A DNA stretch of 64,000 nucleotides from Dryococelus australis (GCA_029891345.1 CM056994.1:58745251-58809250), one strand, 5' to 3'; shown: positions 22,730 to 35,017, numbered from the stretch's first letter. Notes: a model not told the origin generated them from the sequence alone. Numbers and translations are program-made.

Positions 22730-25020
22730 AAAAACACCCGTATTTTTATCACGGCATTATTTATATGACACGATCAAAACAAAACAGTTTAAATTGTGTC
22801 GTAAAGTTATGCTTTACTTATTCCCATGTACAATTTTCACTGCTTCTTTTCCCTACTGTTTTTTAATCTGGTCCCCGTGGAGTAATCATCTCTCATTCGT
22901 GCACATTTAGCAGCATTTTCATCTTCTTTTAGAATTAAGATGTCCATGCCCATATAATGTATTGCTGTCATTTTCATATTGTTTTAAGATGTGTTTTATT
23001 CTTAGGAAAAATGCTTTCCTGTCTTAGTTTTAGTAAAAATAGGGATATCCATCTGATGCTTCGGAGGTTACCATCATTGACATTTGAGTACTTGATGCTG
23101 AGGAGGATGCATCTCATAAGTTATGGATTTTGTAATGCTTGCGCAAGCTTTTGCTTGTTTTAATGACTACAACATCGCTGGAGTTGGGAAGCTGCTGCAG
23201 AAGTCTCCCGAAACGAATCTACTGATGGATGACTTGGTACTACTTGGACGAGTTTGCTGTTGGAACTACTGAAAAGGATGCAGCTTAAGAAGAAGTTTTT
23301 TTTATAAAGGTCCTAACTATGCTAATTTTCACTGCTGAGCCATCACTTACTTCCAATTTGGTGTAAACTGGAAGATTTATGCAATGTACTAAAGAAGACA
23401 TTACTCTCGGCTGGAGTTCATTGCCCGGGGCAGCACAGGTTCCCCATCACGGTGGCCGCCAAGGCCAGACTGCATGGTGGACTCTTGCTTTGCACCACCG
23501 CGATCTCACACATCTGCACTGCTCAGTATCGGACAGCTGACTGCTGAGCCCACCTGGGTTGCATGAAGTGGGCTGCAGACATCCAGGCTGCTATTGGTCG
23601 TGCACTCAAGACCCAAAGAAAGGGTGGTGGTTTGGACTTGCTGTTTGATTGGAAGCACATCCTGAAGAGACCACACCATGGGATATGTGCGTTTTCATCG
23701 CTGATTGGATGCACATGAATGAGACTTTGTCATTGGTTGAGCATTTTGTATTAAAGATTGGTTCTAATATTGTCTAAATAATACCGCAGAGGAGCGAATT
23801 AGGAGAGATGGCTAATCCACGGCTTCAAGATGGCAATATCAACAGATAACTATTTATGGAACTTTTCTATGAACAAATTGACTTTAGGCTCTCCTGGCAT
23901 GAAGATTAGAATGGACCCGAGGGAAAGTACTGGTAGGAGTTCTTTGGACTTCAGGAATTTTGAAAACAAATAAGGGAGTTCATTTTTCTAAAGACATGTT
24001 TAACAATTTTCTTGAAAAATGAAAAGATTAACAAGTACCTTTAAAAGTCTCTAAACAATGTTTTAAAGAATGGCCTTTAGTGAGAAATGGTTGGCCAAGT
24101 TGTTATATTATAATCTTTTGCCTTGAATGTCACCATTAATGTAAAATTATGTTAATTTTGTAGAGTTTTATCTTTAGGTGGCAGTAAATTCAAATATGCA
24201 TCTCTTAAAAGATTTAAAGAGGTGTAATCGAGGATATTTGTGGTTTAATCCATAATAATCTGTACCATGTTTGGCAAAATGGCCTTGAGCATGTGGCTAT
24301 GGTCAAATGTAAAATAATATTAAAAATATTCCACAATTCACATTACAAATTCTTACTGAAATTAACAGTATTTTCATATGTTTGAGGAGATGGCCTTCAG
24401 CATGTTACTATGGCTAGGTGTAAATAATATAATAATATATAATATATTTCACATACACGATATTTACTGGCATTAACAGAACAAACATGTGGTTGAGAAA
24501 ATGGCCTTCAGCTAGTTGTTGAAGTCAGAGGAAATAAAGTAATTATGCTTTGTATGTTTTTTTTTTGTGATTGGCCTTGTCTAGTGGCCAGACTCTGGTT
24601 TTAAGCGACATTTTCATAAAAACAAATTTTTGGGGCTACTCAGTATCCATAATTTTAGACATTTCAAGTTGATATTTTTCTTATCAATTATTGTATTTTG
24701 AAGTAATACATAGTTTGATGTTTTCATATGCACTGCATATTGTGTTTTAAGATACTTCTTATAAATGGTTTATTGAAAATAAACAAGTGAATAAAAAATT
24801 TCGATCACAATTGAGTTTCTTTGTTGTAGTCTAGCTTTGACTTGATGCCTCTTTTATTTCTACACACCACTCAATCCAGGGTTGCTTAAGGCCATTGGGA
24901 CGGCCGCTTTGTATGGTCAGTAGGACATAGAGGGCCCCACAATTTGAAAAGTTGGTACATGTAAGGAGGAAAAGTTTCATACATTTTATTTACCTGCAAA
25001 GTCAAATAAAAAAAGGATAA
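22730..25020. other. Unassigned interval inside Polinton copy 1 region
   Basis: No Polinton gene or retroelement motif is visible. A GC-richer patch at 23,400-23,720 carries no convincing frame. The right part (24,060-24,560) holds a 111-bp tandem repeat. The interval may be foreign sequence inserted between the structural genes and the integrase. Confidence 0.5.
24279..24560. repeat. 111-bp tandem repeat
   Basis: The anchor ATGGCCTT occurs at 24,279, 24,390 and 24,501, exactly 111 bases apart. Shared flanks are GAGCATGTGGCTATGG / CAGCATGTTACTATGG and a TTACTGRMATTAACAG block. A more diverged anchor at 24,070 suggests a further pair of units upstream. Confidence 0.75.
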
Positions 25021-25301
25021 TATTTTTTACTTAGATTATAATCTAATTTTCTTTAATTTTTTAATGTTTTATACTGTTGATAAAATAATTATTGCTAATA
25101 CTTATTTATCTGATGATACTGTAACTGTTTTTAAAGGAGATACACAAATAGATTATAGTAACCTTTTTGTTATTAAGAGGGGCGACATTTTAACTTTTAA
25201 ATTATAAATAAATAAAATACCTTACAATGATGATGGAATGTTGACTAAAATAGTAATATTCGTGTAATATAAATAATAAATATATAATTTTTACTCTTAA
25301 A

Positions 25302-25440
25302 TGGACAATATTTGGTGCTTGAAGTGTAAAAAAGTCTCTAAAACATTAACATAAAAAATGAAAATACTAAAAGTGGACAATTACTTCAAAAAAGTAAACG
25401 TCCTAATGTAGTTATAATAAATAAATATTTGAAAACAATT
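25302..25440 (+). pseudogene. Polinton small zinc-ribbon ORF (DUF5679-like)
   Basis: Begins MDNIWCLKCKKVSKT with a CxxC pair. Other frames give a KSGQLLQ segment and a KRPN/KCPN-like second half, where the family has another CxxC. Small CxxC...CxxC proteins next to the integrase are common in Polintons. The second Cys pair is not clearly preserved here. Confidence 0.4.
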
Positions 25441-25459
25441 GTCCAATGAAAGAGAAGAA

Positions 25460-26310
25460 ATGATCAATGAATTATATATACCAGCTAGAAGAAATTTCCC
25501 TAGAAGAAAATAAATGACATATGAAATAGATGATTTATGGCAAATTGATCTTGTTGAGGTGGATACTGATAATTTAAAAGGCATATCACATATAAATTAT
25601 GGTTACCAATATATTATGACAATTATTGATGTTTTTTTAAATATGCTTTGCAATACCTAAAGAAGGTAAAACAGCCAAAATTGTACTAAATTGTTTAGAA
25701 TCTATATTAATTAATAGAAAACATTCAATTTACACAATGATAATGATTCTGAATTTTATAATAAAACTTTTAATGAACTTATGCAAAAATATAATGTTAA
25801 TCATTTTCTAAATAAAGCGAATTAAAAGCAAGAGCTGTAGAAATATTTAATCCAACAATGAAGAATAAAATGTAGAAAAATTTACTTTGACTGGTAATTA
25901 TAAATGTAAAAATATATAAATGATTTAGTAAATTAATTCAACAATTCAAAACATAGAACTATCGGCATGAAACCAATTGAAGTTAATAAGAAAAATTAAA
26001 AAAAAAAATTCAAATATATATGGTTACTAATCCTAAATACTAAGTTGGAGATGTTGTCCACATGAGAAAAATCAAAAGAATCTTTGAAAAGGGCTATACT
26101 CCTAATTAGACAACACAATTATTTTCTATTTTTAAAGTTTTAAATTATGATATACCAACTTACAAATTTAAATATATCAAGGAGAAGAAATTAAAGGAAA
26201 TTTTTTATGAATATGAGATAGTGAAAACTAACTATCCCAACTAACATTTAGTTGAAAAAGTCTTAAAAACCAAAGAAGATAACATTGATGTAGAATGAGA
26301 TGTTTTGTTA
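25460..26310 (+). pseudogene. Polinton retroviral-like integrase (INT) with chromodomain-like tail
   Basis: Translation shows ELYIPARRNFPRRK, then IDDLWQIDLVEV with the first catalytic Asp (codon near 25,546), GYQYIMTIIDVF, NDNDSEFYNKTF with the second acidic position, and AVEIFNPTMKNKM with the catalytic Glu, then HRTIGMKPIEV. The C-terminal part has VHMRKIKRIFEKGYTP, a FYEYEIVKT strand, and HLVEKVLKTKED, which matches the beginning of the chromodomain found on Polinton integrases. Numerous stops and frameshifts are present. The enzyme would join element ends to target DNA. Its D, D and E residues can all be seen although the frame is lost. Confidence 0.85.
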
Positions 26311-26469
26311 AAAATGAAATATTTTCTAATAATTATCTCATTCAAATGCAAAAAATACAATTCTCGTTTTTAACATTCGTTTTAACGTTAATTTGAATGT
26401 TTACTTTAACGTTTGTTTTAATGTAAACATGTTTTGGAAAAAATTTTAATATTATAAAATCTCTACTCT

Positions 26470-27090
26470 TGTTTCTGTACTTTCCTTCTTTCATTATTCC
26501 ACTCAAATATAAAGTGATAAAACCATATGCTTGATTTCAACAGTTTGCACAAATCTCTTTAAATTTCTCATGAGAGATATCTCCACTGACAAAATCGTTA
26601 TAAATGAGTTTCAAGTTTGTGCCATCTTGTCTAAATATACATAGAAAATCAGTAGTATCTCTTACAAATAGTTTGGACACTCTCGAATAAGTTTGAGCCA
26701 AATAAAATACATCAATATATTTATGTCGTCATCTAGTGAAACATTCGCGAATGACATCCTGGCTATCTAAAATAATATAGTGAAATATAACTAGAGAACC
26801 ATTTTCACATTTATCTAGAGACATTGTTTCACCATTGTTATTATGAAAATAAGCCATTTCTGCATTAAACATTTTTGGCTATCATATCAAAATAATTTTG
26901 TAACAGAATATAATTTAGTTGATTTAAACTTTTCGAGCATCTATACAATTTATTACAATTTAACCATCCTATTTTCTAAATAAAATGTATCATGAAATAA
27001 GTTTTCCAACAGTTAATCGGACCTATGATAATGGCCCTTATGTCATCAGGCAATCATTCACCATTCTTTTTATTTTTAGAAGTTTCTTCT
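26470..27090 (-). pseudogene. Polinton packaging ATPase (FtsK/A32-like)
   Basis: The minus strand gives DIRAIIIGPINCWKTYFM, a Walker A in which the expected final Gly (CGKT) is Trp, then CSKSLNQ, LVIFHYIILDSQDVI (Walker B-like region), YIDVFYLAQTYSRVSKLFVRDTTDF, and FKEICANC. This order is that of the genome-packaging ATPase of Polintons, related to poxvirus A32. Stops (for example after MIHFI) break it. It lies opposite to the integrase and to the capsid-like ORF. Confidence 0.8.
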
Positions 27091-27219
27091 AAAAATAAAC
27101 CACCAAAAACCTAATCAACTTTTTTATTTAATAAGATATTTTTTAAAGTAATAAATGGATAATAAATTATTTAAGTTCACAAATAATAGTTCTGTACCAA
27201 AAATAAACTTCACTATGAT

Positions 27220-27865
27220 ATCATTCATAAATGTAAATCAATTGCATTAGTTAGTTTTCATACAAAATATTTACTGCCTAATATAGACAACAATACTATA
27301 ATGACAGTTGAAAAATTGAGTTCTGTTGTTGATAAAAATGAAGTTATAACTGTTCCTAAAGGACAATACGATATTGAATCATTAAAATATACAACAAATT
27401 CAATTAAACTATTTTCAACTAATAACACTGAATTAATAGCAGATAATGTGGAAAATGAATATCTATTAAATCTAAGTTTGATATTAAATTTAATGTCCGA
27501 TTAACTGATATTCTTGGTTTTGAGAGAAATATGACTATTGAAAAAGAAAAGGTTGTATTAGGTACTAAATTACCTAATTTTAATCAGTTTAAAACAATAA
27601 ATATTCATTGTAATTTTGCATATGGGATGTTTATGAAAATATTATGAATCTAATTATTTAGAGAAAGATATAATTGCTAGTTTTCCACTAAAAATGATGT
27701 TTGGCTTTAGAGACTATAATGTTCACAAGCCATCATATCCAATTATTTTATAGAATTAATTATGAATGGTTTAATTATATTGTTTTAAAATTAGAGATAA
27801 AAATGGTAAACTAATTTTTTGATGGGGCTGATATCGATATTGCTTTAGAAACCAAAGATGTTTAA
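27220..27865 (+). pseudogene. Polinton capsid-like ORF (probable minor capsid/penton-like)
   Basis: Contains KNEVITVPKGQYDIESL, a FDIKFNVRLTDILGFERN segment in a second frame, NIHCNFAYG, and near the end RDKNGKLI and FDGADIDIALE-like residues. The pattern 'ITVPKGxYDIE ... LLGF ... CNIAxG ... VDxxGxLIxFxGExIxIxLxL' is one I associate with a Polinton structural protein adjacent to the ATPase, most likely the single-jelly-roll minor capsid. The open piece is 27,301-27,504; frameshifts split the rest. It converges on the polymerase, whose end is at about 27,930. Confidence 0.5.
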
Positions 27866-27929
27866 AACATAATATAGAAATATATTAATATAAAAATTAA
27901 TTAAAATTTGTACATTTTTTTGATATCCA

Positions 27930-29440
27930 TATGGTAATGTATCTATTTTATTTTCTAGTATAGTTCTCTTGTTACTGAAAGGACTTAACACTATTTTATT
28001 AACTTCAACTGTATATATTTTGTGTTTTTTGACTTCTTATTAAATTATTTCTTCAATATTGTATTTTTTTCATTAAAAAAAATTCTTACAATTGTCAAAT
28101 GTTATTCTCTTATTAACTACACATTTTTTTCACACTTTTCGATTTGTTTATATTCTTTTTCATCAGCTCTATGTGCATAATTTTAAACCAAAAAAATCAT
28201 TCATTATTTTACCATTACATTCATCTTTTATCTTACCTACAACATTCTTATTTATTTGTGGCATGTTATAGATATTGTCATTTGAATAATCAGTTTTATC
28301 AGATTTTTTCTATCATTGTTTTCATGTCTTCGTAAAAAATGTTCCATTTTTATGTTATAAATGTATGAATCGGTATCTTGATAGACCAATTTTATCACCA
28401 TATTTCGATTTCATCACTTTATAATGAAAATCGTACATTAATTCTATTGATAGATCTAAAATTGACATACTTGTGTAAATAAGCTTATTAAATTTTACAC
28501 TTGTATTATTCAAATTTTTAGAGACAGGATTCTCATTAAATATAGTACTTTTCTTAAAATTTACTTTTGGTACTAAGTTATCACATACTTTTTCATTTGA
28601 TATCAGTCTTATATCTACTCTATTCCTTATATTTTCCATAGTTTTACCAAACACAGAATAATTCATCAACTTATAAAAATCTTTTCCAAAATCATTTTTT
28701 GCATTATTTCTCATCTCTGTATTTAAATCTACACCCTATTTCAACCAATCAGATTGATACTGTTTCAAATACCGATAGTGTATTACATACTTTTGTTTAT
28801 TAGATAAAGTTGTTAATAATATAGTTTGATCCATTTTTGGGATGGTTTCTTTTCAGGGCAAAATACGAGATCTTTATGCGAATTATGCAATTATTGTGGG
28901 AATTATAAATCAACTTCTAATATATATATATTATCCATGTTGTGAATCATCATTTTAATTTAATATATATAATTTTGTCAAAAATCTAATTTAAATTCTT
29001 GATAATTATGCAATTTAAAACCACCATAAGGTAAATATTGAGACATTGCGAAACAATATAAATTATTTGCGTTCGAGATATGCTAAATAATTAGACTCTT
29101 GATTTGTATTAAAATCTTCTAAATATTTATTACTTTCTTTAACATATCGTTTTCAACATTGCGATATTCTGCCTCTAATTTATTTGTCTATCATTAAAAT
29201 CATATCATAATTGTGTAATAAATCTAATGGCTGTTTAGTCATTTTTTACATTGCAACGCAAGATAATCCTGGTTCTGTAAAATACCATATGTATTTCTAA
29301 AATTCTCAAAAACATCTGCTAATAATAACACATCACTTTTTAAATATGTCATGATATCCCTAAAGATTTTTAATATTTAATCGGTTCCATACACATTTTG
29401 CATGTTCATAATTATCATCAGTTATGTTAGAATTAATTAA
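27930..29440 (-). pseudogene. Polinton DNA polymerase B, C-terminal two thirds (copy 1)
   Basis: From 29,440 downward: TDDNYEHAKCVWN, LKSDVLLLADVFENFR (exonuclease region), AMSQYLPYGGF, then an open frame at 28,714-28,355 with [18 protein letters not shown] (motif B; the expected Asn-Ser reads Tyr-Ser), KSTIFNENP and MKSKYGDKI. Motif C YQDTDS is intact in another frame (GAT-ACC-GAT, 28,369-28,377). The thumb follows (NKNVVGKIKDE, FFGLK) and the characteristic end IDTLPYGY near 27,940. It is protein-primed family B. The N-terminus is missing: a gypsy protease fragment abuts at 29,442. Confidence 0.88.
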
Positions 29441-29441
29441 T

Positions 29442-29650
29442 CTACTGTAAAATCCACTTTTTGGTGGCCGTACAACAATGCTCGTTCATGGCCAACTGAA
29501 TCACGTGGTCTGTAGGTGTCACGTCTTGCTTGTGTACACAGTTCAGTTGTACGAAGTTGTGCGAGGCTGCAGTATCAATTAAAGCATGACACAACTGACC
29601 ATTGATGGAAACTAATATGCGAATAAATGGCATGTGAGTGCTACTAATCT
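29442..29650 (-). pseudogene. retroviral-type aspartic protease fragment (element G)
   Basis: Open minus-strand frame with QLCHALIDTAASHNFVQ, a D-T-A catalytic triad with the usual hydrophobic lead, and following beta strands. About 60 codons remain. It continues gag G after one stop. The fragment ends where Polinton polymerase sequence starts, so all pol domains are lost. Confidence 0.75.
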
Positions 29651-30951
29651 GCTGTACTAAAGTTTACTGTGGGGTTAATTTTGTATTTATTGTCCGAATT
29701 CTGGCGGGTGGGGTGTCAAAAGCGTCCAGCCCCTTTACCGCTGCAACCCTTTTCTTGGTTTGATTATGTTCTGCCGCTTCTTTAATCTGGCTCATATGCA
29801 GATTGTTCAAACATATGATACTGTTGGTCTGGGTAATACCTGAACGGATGTCGGGGTGGGTAATCCAGATTCCATCCTCCTTGCTGTTGATTGTTGACAT
29901 TACCTGTTGAATTCCAGTATTGTAGTTATTGACCATTGGACCCCATGGCTGCGCCCGATTATGATCCTGTTTGTACACATTTCCATGTGATTGCCCACTA
30001 TACACTTTTTCATGCAGTGTCCCACTATATGTTCTCTCATGCATCTGTCCGCTATAGCTATGGGATTATTGTGGAAAATTTTGTGACATGCCAGAATAGT
30101 TTTTGTTTTCATTATCTTCCATCAGTTCATGTCGCCATTTTACAGTACTTGCATCACGACGTGGTAATTCATGCATTCTCTCCAAAATTATAGCAGAATG
30201 CATTAAGTCTTCTAATATACCATTAAGCAAAGGTGTTAAGGCTGCTCTGAACTCAGGTCTGGCAGTTTCTGCTATTACTTCGAGCACTTCTCGCTCTGGC
30301 AAATGTGGGTGAAACCATTTAATAAGATGATTCTTACATGTGATAAAATCTGTTAATGACTCACCCAATTGTTGTGCCTCCAGATTCAGTCTGATCTGGG
30401 CCTGTACAGAGGTGAAGACTCCTCGAAATCTGCACTGGAACGAGCGGGGAAAATCCTCCCATTGAAGTCCGCAATGATTGAGAGATGTCCACCAAGAGTG
30501 TGCATCTCCGTGGAGTTGCGCTCCGATACAGCTGACCCATTCATCTTTGCTTAACCCGTACCTGGTAAGGAGGATTACGCAATCCTCAAAAAATGCCACC
30601 GATCTTCCGTCGGTGTCCCAGCGAACGTGGGCAAAGTCTGAAATTTTGACAGTGTTTTTGCAGTGATCGGTCCTGGTGGATGTTGAGGTAGGTTGGACTC
30701 CGCAGTTCCGCTTCGTGTCGCATTTTATGCTCCCGGTGTTTGTGGTATTACTGTCCCTGTGCAGTTTGTACATATGGATTGATAAGTGGGAAATTTGCAA
30801 AAATTTGCAGGTAGGTTGGCATGATTGATGGGTAAACAGGCATAGAAAACATGTGCGGTAGTGGCGGGAAAAATTGCGTTGGTGGTTGGAATGTGTGTGC
30901 TGTGGGTGTTGAGGTAGGTTTGGTTGGTAGGAATTTATTTACATTAGTCAC
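29651..30951 (-). pseudogene. LTR-retrotransposon gag (element G)
   Basis: A long open minus-strand frame (30,800-30,066, 244 codons) holds a Retrotrans_gag domain: AFFEDCVILLTRYGLSKDEW, LHGDAHSWWTSLNH, FQCRFRGVFTSVQAQI, LGESLTDFI and FHPHLPEREVLEVI. Upstream (30,951-30,748) is a Pro-rich N-terminus. Downstream frames (30,044-29,664) hold a polar linker with a degraded CLNNLH-type knuckle. It has the same architecture as gag H at 20.0-20.9 kb but clearly different sequence. It is among the best preserved coding remnants here. Confidence 0.82.
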
Positions 30952-33900
30952 ATGTGCGGCAGGAGCACGCAGCGTCCCTGCTTCATGCTGCTCTCCTCCC
31001 TATCTCTGTTGCCACTCTCCCCGCCACTACACTGTTCCGTTCCACCTGTTAGATTATTACCATCCCATGCCACTATCACATGTGTGAGGTTACTGTTTAC
31101 ATTTAATGCCACATAATTATAACACTGTCCTAACAAGTCCAACACATGGTAATGTGAAGTGTTTGCGATTGCATCTTGCATTCAGTTTATGCTCTGCCAA
31201 AATTTTGTTGAAGTTGCATGACAATGCAAGCAAATAAATGTAAGTTTCACAGCTGAGTTTTGCTCCGTGCCACAGGGGCATTCTTGGTGATACCTCGTGT
31301 CACACTGTATGCACTGGAGTACATTGGCACCCTAACCATTACATAACAAGTTATCACAGTACTTAGGAAGTGCATAATATGGAAAATGTTCAGTTTCAGA
31401 TTTTACTTGTGTCGAAAAATTTTGATTGTCCTGCATCGTTTCACTGCTACTGTCTTTTACTGTCTCGCGGATGTCACCGATGCTGATTTTCACAAGGCTG
31501 GTCTTGCGACAGCATTGGCAATATGTCCTGTTTTTATTCACTGATTGGCCACAAGTCATCATAGGGCACAAACATTCAGGACACCACAGGGATGGTATGC
31601 TGTCAGTCATCATGCCAGCCATGCTTTGTTGATAAACAAAGACACATGCGAGGGAGACGCGGGTGTACCAACACAGTTGCATGGGGTTAGGGAAGAGGGA
31701 TCGCCCTCCTCTCGCACATCGTGGCTGGCCTGCTCGCACGGTGCAGGGGTTATCAACCCAACGCTCAGCTGATGCAAGCCCGTGCAAGGGGTTAGCTGGC
31801 TGTCGGTGGCGGAGAGTGCAGGTGCCGGGAGAGAGTTAGCCTCCATCCCATAGCTTCTCCTTCTCGCTGCTTCCATCTGCTTATCCCTCCAAGTGGCATG
31901 GCAGGGTTTATAGCATGGCGTCACCTTCTGATTGTTGACAGGCTCACGGGTGTCTATGCGGCATCCCTCGGCGTCCCGACGCTGCCGTTCCCATTACTGG
32001 TGCCTGCCTGTCGTCCTTTTGCCGCAGCGGGCAGGAAAATACCAGAAAATTCCAATGTCCAGGAAAACTTGCGGAAAATTTCGGAAATTTTCGGAAAAAG
32101 TTTTGACAGGGAAATTTTTGGCAGGAGATTGGGCCACACGGAGAGGCACCAATTCGACGCCTGTAGGGCGTTGGAAAAGGATAGAAAGCATTTTCGGTTG
32201 GTGGTGAAGGTGAGGTCTAGGATGCTATTATACCTGGTTGCCGCCAGATGCCATCGAAGCTACGTCTTTGACATTGCTGACTCTCTTAACCTCGGTATTG
32301 TGGGCCATCCACCCAGACCCAATCTCCTCGCCAATGATGCTGGTGACCTCTGCCAAGTTGATTACTACCCCAAATGAATGATGTTTGTAAAATAGTATCC
32401 GGTTGGCCACTTACGTACCCTTTTTGATCTTGGCGGGAAAATTGACTAGACATTTAACACTCGCGTATGGGGATTGTCAGTCATCCACACACCCATAAGA
32501 TTTGGAATAATGCTTACTGACACATGCAAAAGAAATGGTTAATATAAAACTTGACTGAGCGTGTATTATGAGGGTCCGCCCCCTGACCCGCATAGGGAGA
32601 TCGAAAATAAACGCCATGCAAAACAGTTCACAGACATATTTATTTCGATGAATTTACATCTCTTCCTACGAGAGCTCTTACATGAACACTGGGTGGTGAT
32701 AACCGGCCACTATGGTGAAACTGAAAAAGCATCTTATGGCATACAATTAATTACGGAAAAACTGAAGCTTTCTGGGCAATGCTAACCCCGCGGGAAGAGC
32801 AGATGGTTTTTCCAGGCGGCTAGAATGAAAGAAAGTTCCAGAATTACGTTACAGTCTATTGCAGTGAACGTCCATATCAAAAGTTGAAGACCACCCGGCG
32901 TGCAGGAAAATGCCTTATCTCACGACACACACTTCACTTCCGTCTGATACTACTCGCTTACTGAACTCCCCGCCTGGCGTGCGGGCTAGCCTCAGCTTAC
33001 CCACGCACCTGACACGCCTGAGCGATACTACTTTCTACTACAGCTTGCATTTCTTTAACTTGGAACATGCTATTAAACAAACATACATATTAGAAATTAC
33101 AAAAGAGCACTGCAATACAAATCATGTATGAATGGAATTGACAAAACACTAGATGCACAGTGGAATAAATAATGACATGTTAACAATGCACTATAAAATT
33201 TGAGAATCACAACAATAAATCAATCCTTTAATAAGCATAACAAATAATGCCTGACATAAGCCCTGGACTCTTAAGTTCTGTTATTATTGGGCTTAGTTAG
33301 TCTCCTTCCTACTCACAACATCGTTGGTCGTCATGGTAACCACTGGCTGCTCTGCACCGGCGTGCTCTTGCACTTGCACTTCACTGCTCCTGATCGCTCC
33401 ACCTGTCGGTAGAGTGCACAGCACTGCTGCGGTGACATTGCAGGTTATGGTTGGACAAACGGACTTACGGGTGGGAGCCCGTGACACACATAAAATTTAA
33501 TATTCAATATTTTTTGTATAATTTAGTTGTGTGGCATGGCACGGGAACTGCAGCAACTGTGCAGGCAGCCCATCGTCATGTTTGACAGTAGGGTCTTGAA
33601 CATTACACGAGGCGGATGTGTGCATAAGTCCTCGAGCATTCACAGTTTCGCACCAATAATGTAGTTTGTCAATATTGTAACTTAATTTCTCTGGAACCTT
33701 TGCGTTTGTAGCCCGGGGAGTGAGCCATCTTACAGCCCGGTCATATTGTATATGACAGGGGCGTAACTCAACAAAAATATATCACCTATATTTTGCCGGC
33801 CCCTTAAGGCAGTTCCGCCCATTTTCAAGTCTGGCTTATTTATTAATTAATGGTGTCGGAGGAGACCAGAACAGCCACAACGGGAGTGTGTAAGTGTTTC

Positions 33901-34440
33901 GGGGAGGCTTACAGCTCCCACAAGTCTAGGCCTATTGGAATTTAACTCTATGAGAAATATACAACTTGAAGAAATGGCATAGAGGTGGGGCCAACATCTT
34001 TTGTTAGTGCAGGCACTTGTTATATCAATTGGCATAATCGTATCAATCTGATCTCTACAGCATCAAAATGGATGACTTCCAGGGAAGGTCAAATGCCGTG
34101 CCATCGACGTCCATGCCCCATCTTCTTCTCATGCTAACTGAGCTGGCGCCCTTACCCGGATTTTTCCTTCATAACCTCTATAAATTTTCCTTTTCCCTGG
34201 AATCCAGAAAGCAGGTCCCCTCAAAACATAACACTTACCATCTTAAAGTGTTACTTAATCTCAAATTTGAGGATATGCATTTTGGCACACATGGCTCTGT
34301 CCATGCGAGGAGTTCATTATTTATTTATTCAACACTTTCATTTTTAATTACGACATAAAACAACAATACACAACACTTTAAAGGAACAATCTAAAAACTA
34401 GTTATAAGTAATATGAATTTTCTTGCCACGTGGTCAATAC
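30952..34440. other. Unassigned sequence upstream of gag G
   Basis: The 5' LTR of element G might lie here but I could not find a second copy to prove it. Overlapping open frames on both strands at 31,332-32,410 (up to 159 codons) have no recognisable motif, and the opposite-strand overlap argues against coding. Two short inverted or repeated GGAAAATTTC-type runs occur near 32,075-32,120. 32.4-34.4 kb has nothing recognisable. Confidence 0.45.
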
Positions 34441-34447
34441 ACTTATA

Positions 34448-35017
34448 CCCGGTAGCACAATTCTGGATTGAAACCCGATCCGAGATCGGATCTAAGATCA
34501 ACACATAAAACTGTTGCACTATTCTGGAGCAGAGCTGAACTGGTGATCGTGTTAAAGTCATTTTCGAACCGCCGAAATTGGCAATTCAAAATCTCGATCT
34601 GAGATTAGCAGCTATCATCGACAAATGTAGTTTCAAAATATACCAACAAATAGAACTACTTTCGATTGTATTCTTGGGAACTTAAAACAACATTATATGC
34701 ACTTGAATATTATTCATTAAAAATCGTACAACCATAATTCCCTTTAAATAGAAAAAAACACATCGTATCTAGTTCTATTTATAGTGAAAAATACGCGCAC
34801 TTCCATGACGTAATATATTACGAACCAATGGCAAAATTGGTCTAATACTTAATCTCTACTTCACATTTTGGAGCCATGATCGACGAATCGGAGATCCAGG
34901 ATAATGAAACTTCGTTGGTGCAACACTTTTACAATGGATACTAGATCAAATTGGATCCTGGTTCGGAACTAGGATCAAACGATCTTGGATCAGGGAAGAT
35001 GGTGGTGCATCTGGGCC
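34448..35017. repeat. MITE-like inverted-repeat element
   Basis: The left end CCCGGTAGCAC...GATCCGAGATCGGATC...GTTGCACTA is mirrored at the right by a complementary TAGTGCAACA-like/GATCTTGGATCAGG...GGTGCATCTGGG arrangement: both arms carry GATC-rich blocks and a TGTTGCAC block in the same order, over about 110 bases with moderate identity. The centre contains a perfect palindrome CGTAATATATTACG at 34,809-34,822. No frame is present. A nonautonomous DNA transposon is likely; the target duplication is unclear. Confidence 0.55.

Larger units (their letters stand above)
21130..29440. mobile_element. Polinton/Maverick remnant, copy 1
   Basis: A cluster of Polinton hallmark genes occupies this interval: small virion-like protein and adenain-like protease (plus, 21.4-22.1 kb), repeat-containing ORF (plus, 22.0-22.7), zinc-ribbon ORF and retroviral-like integrase with chromodomain-like tail (plus, 25.3-26.3), packaging ATPase (minus, 26.5-27.1), capsid-like ORF (plus, 27.2-27.9) and DNA polymerase B (minus, 27.9-29.4). 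The major capsid gene and the polymerase N-terminus are missing. About 2.3 kb at 22.7-25.0 shows no Polinton gene. Terminal inverted repeats were not found. Confidence 0.85.

Noticed and set aside
23400-23760. GC-rich patch as a coding exon
   Set aside because: Frames on both strands are short and lack any recognisable motif or consistent splice signals.
31332-32410. Open frames up to 159 codons on both strands
   Set aside because: Strand-opposed overlap, no motif, no homologous pattern; probably chance in a GC-richer repeat or LTR.
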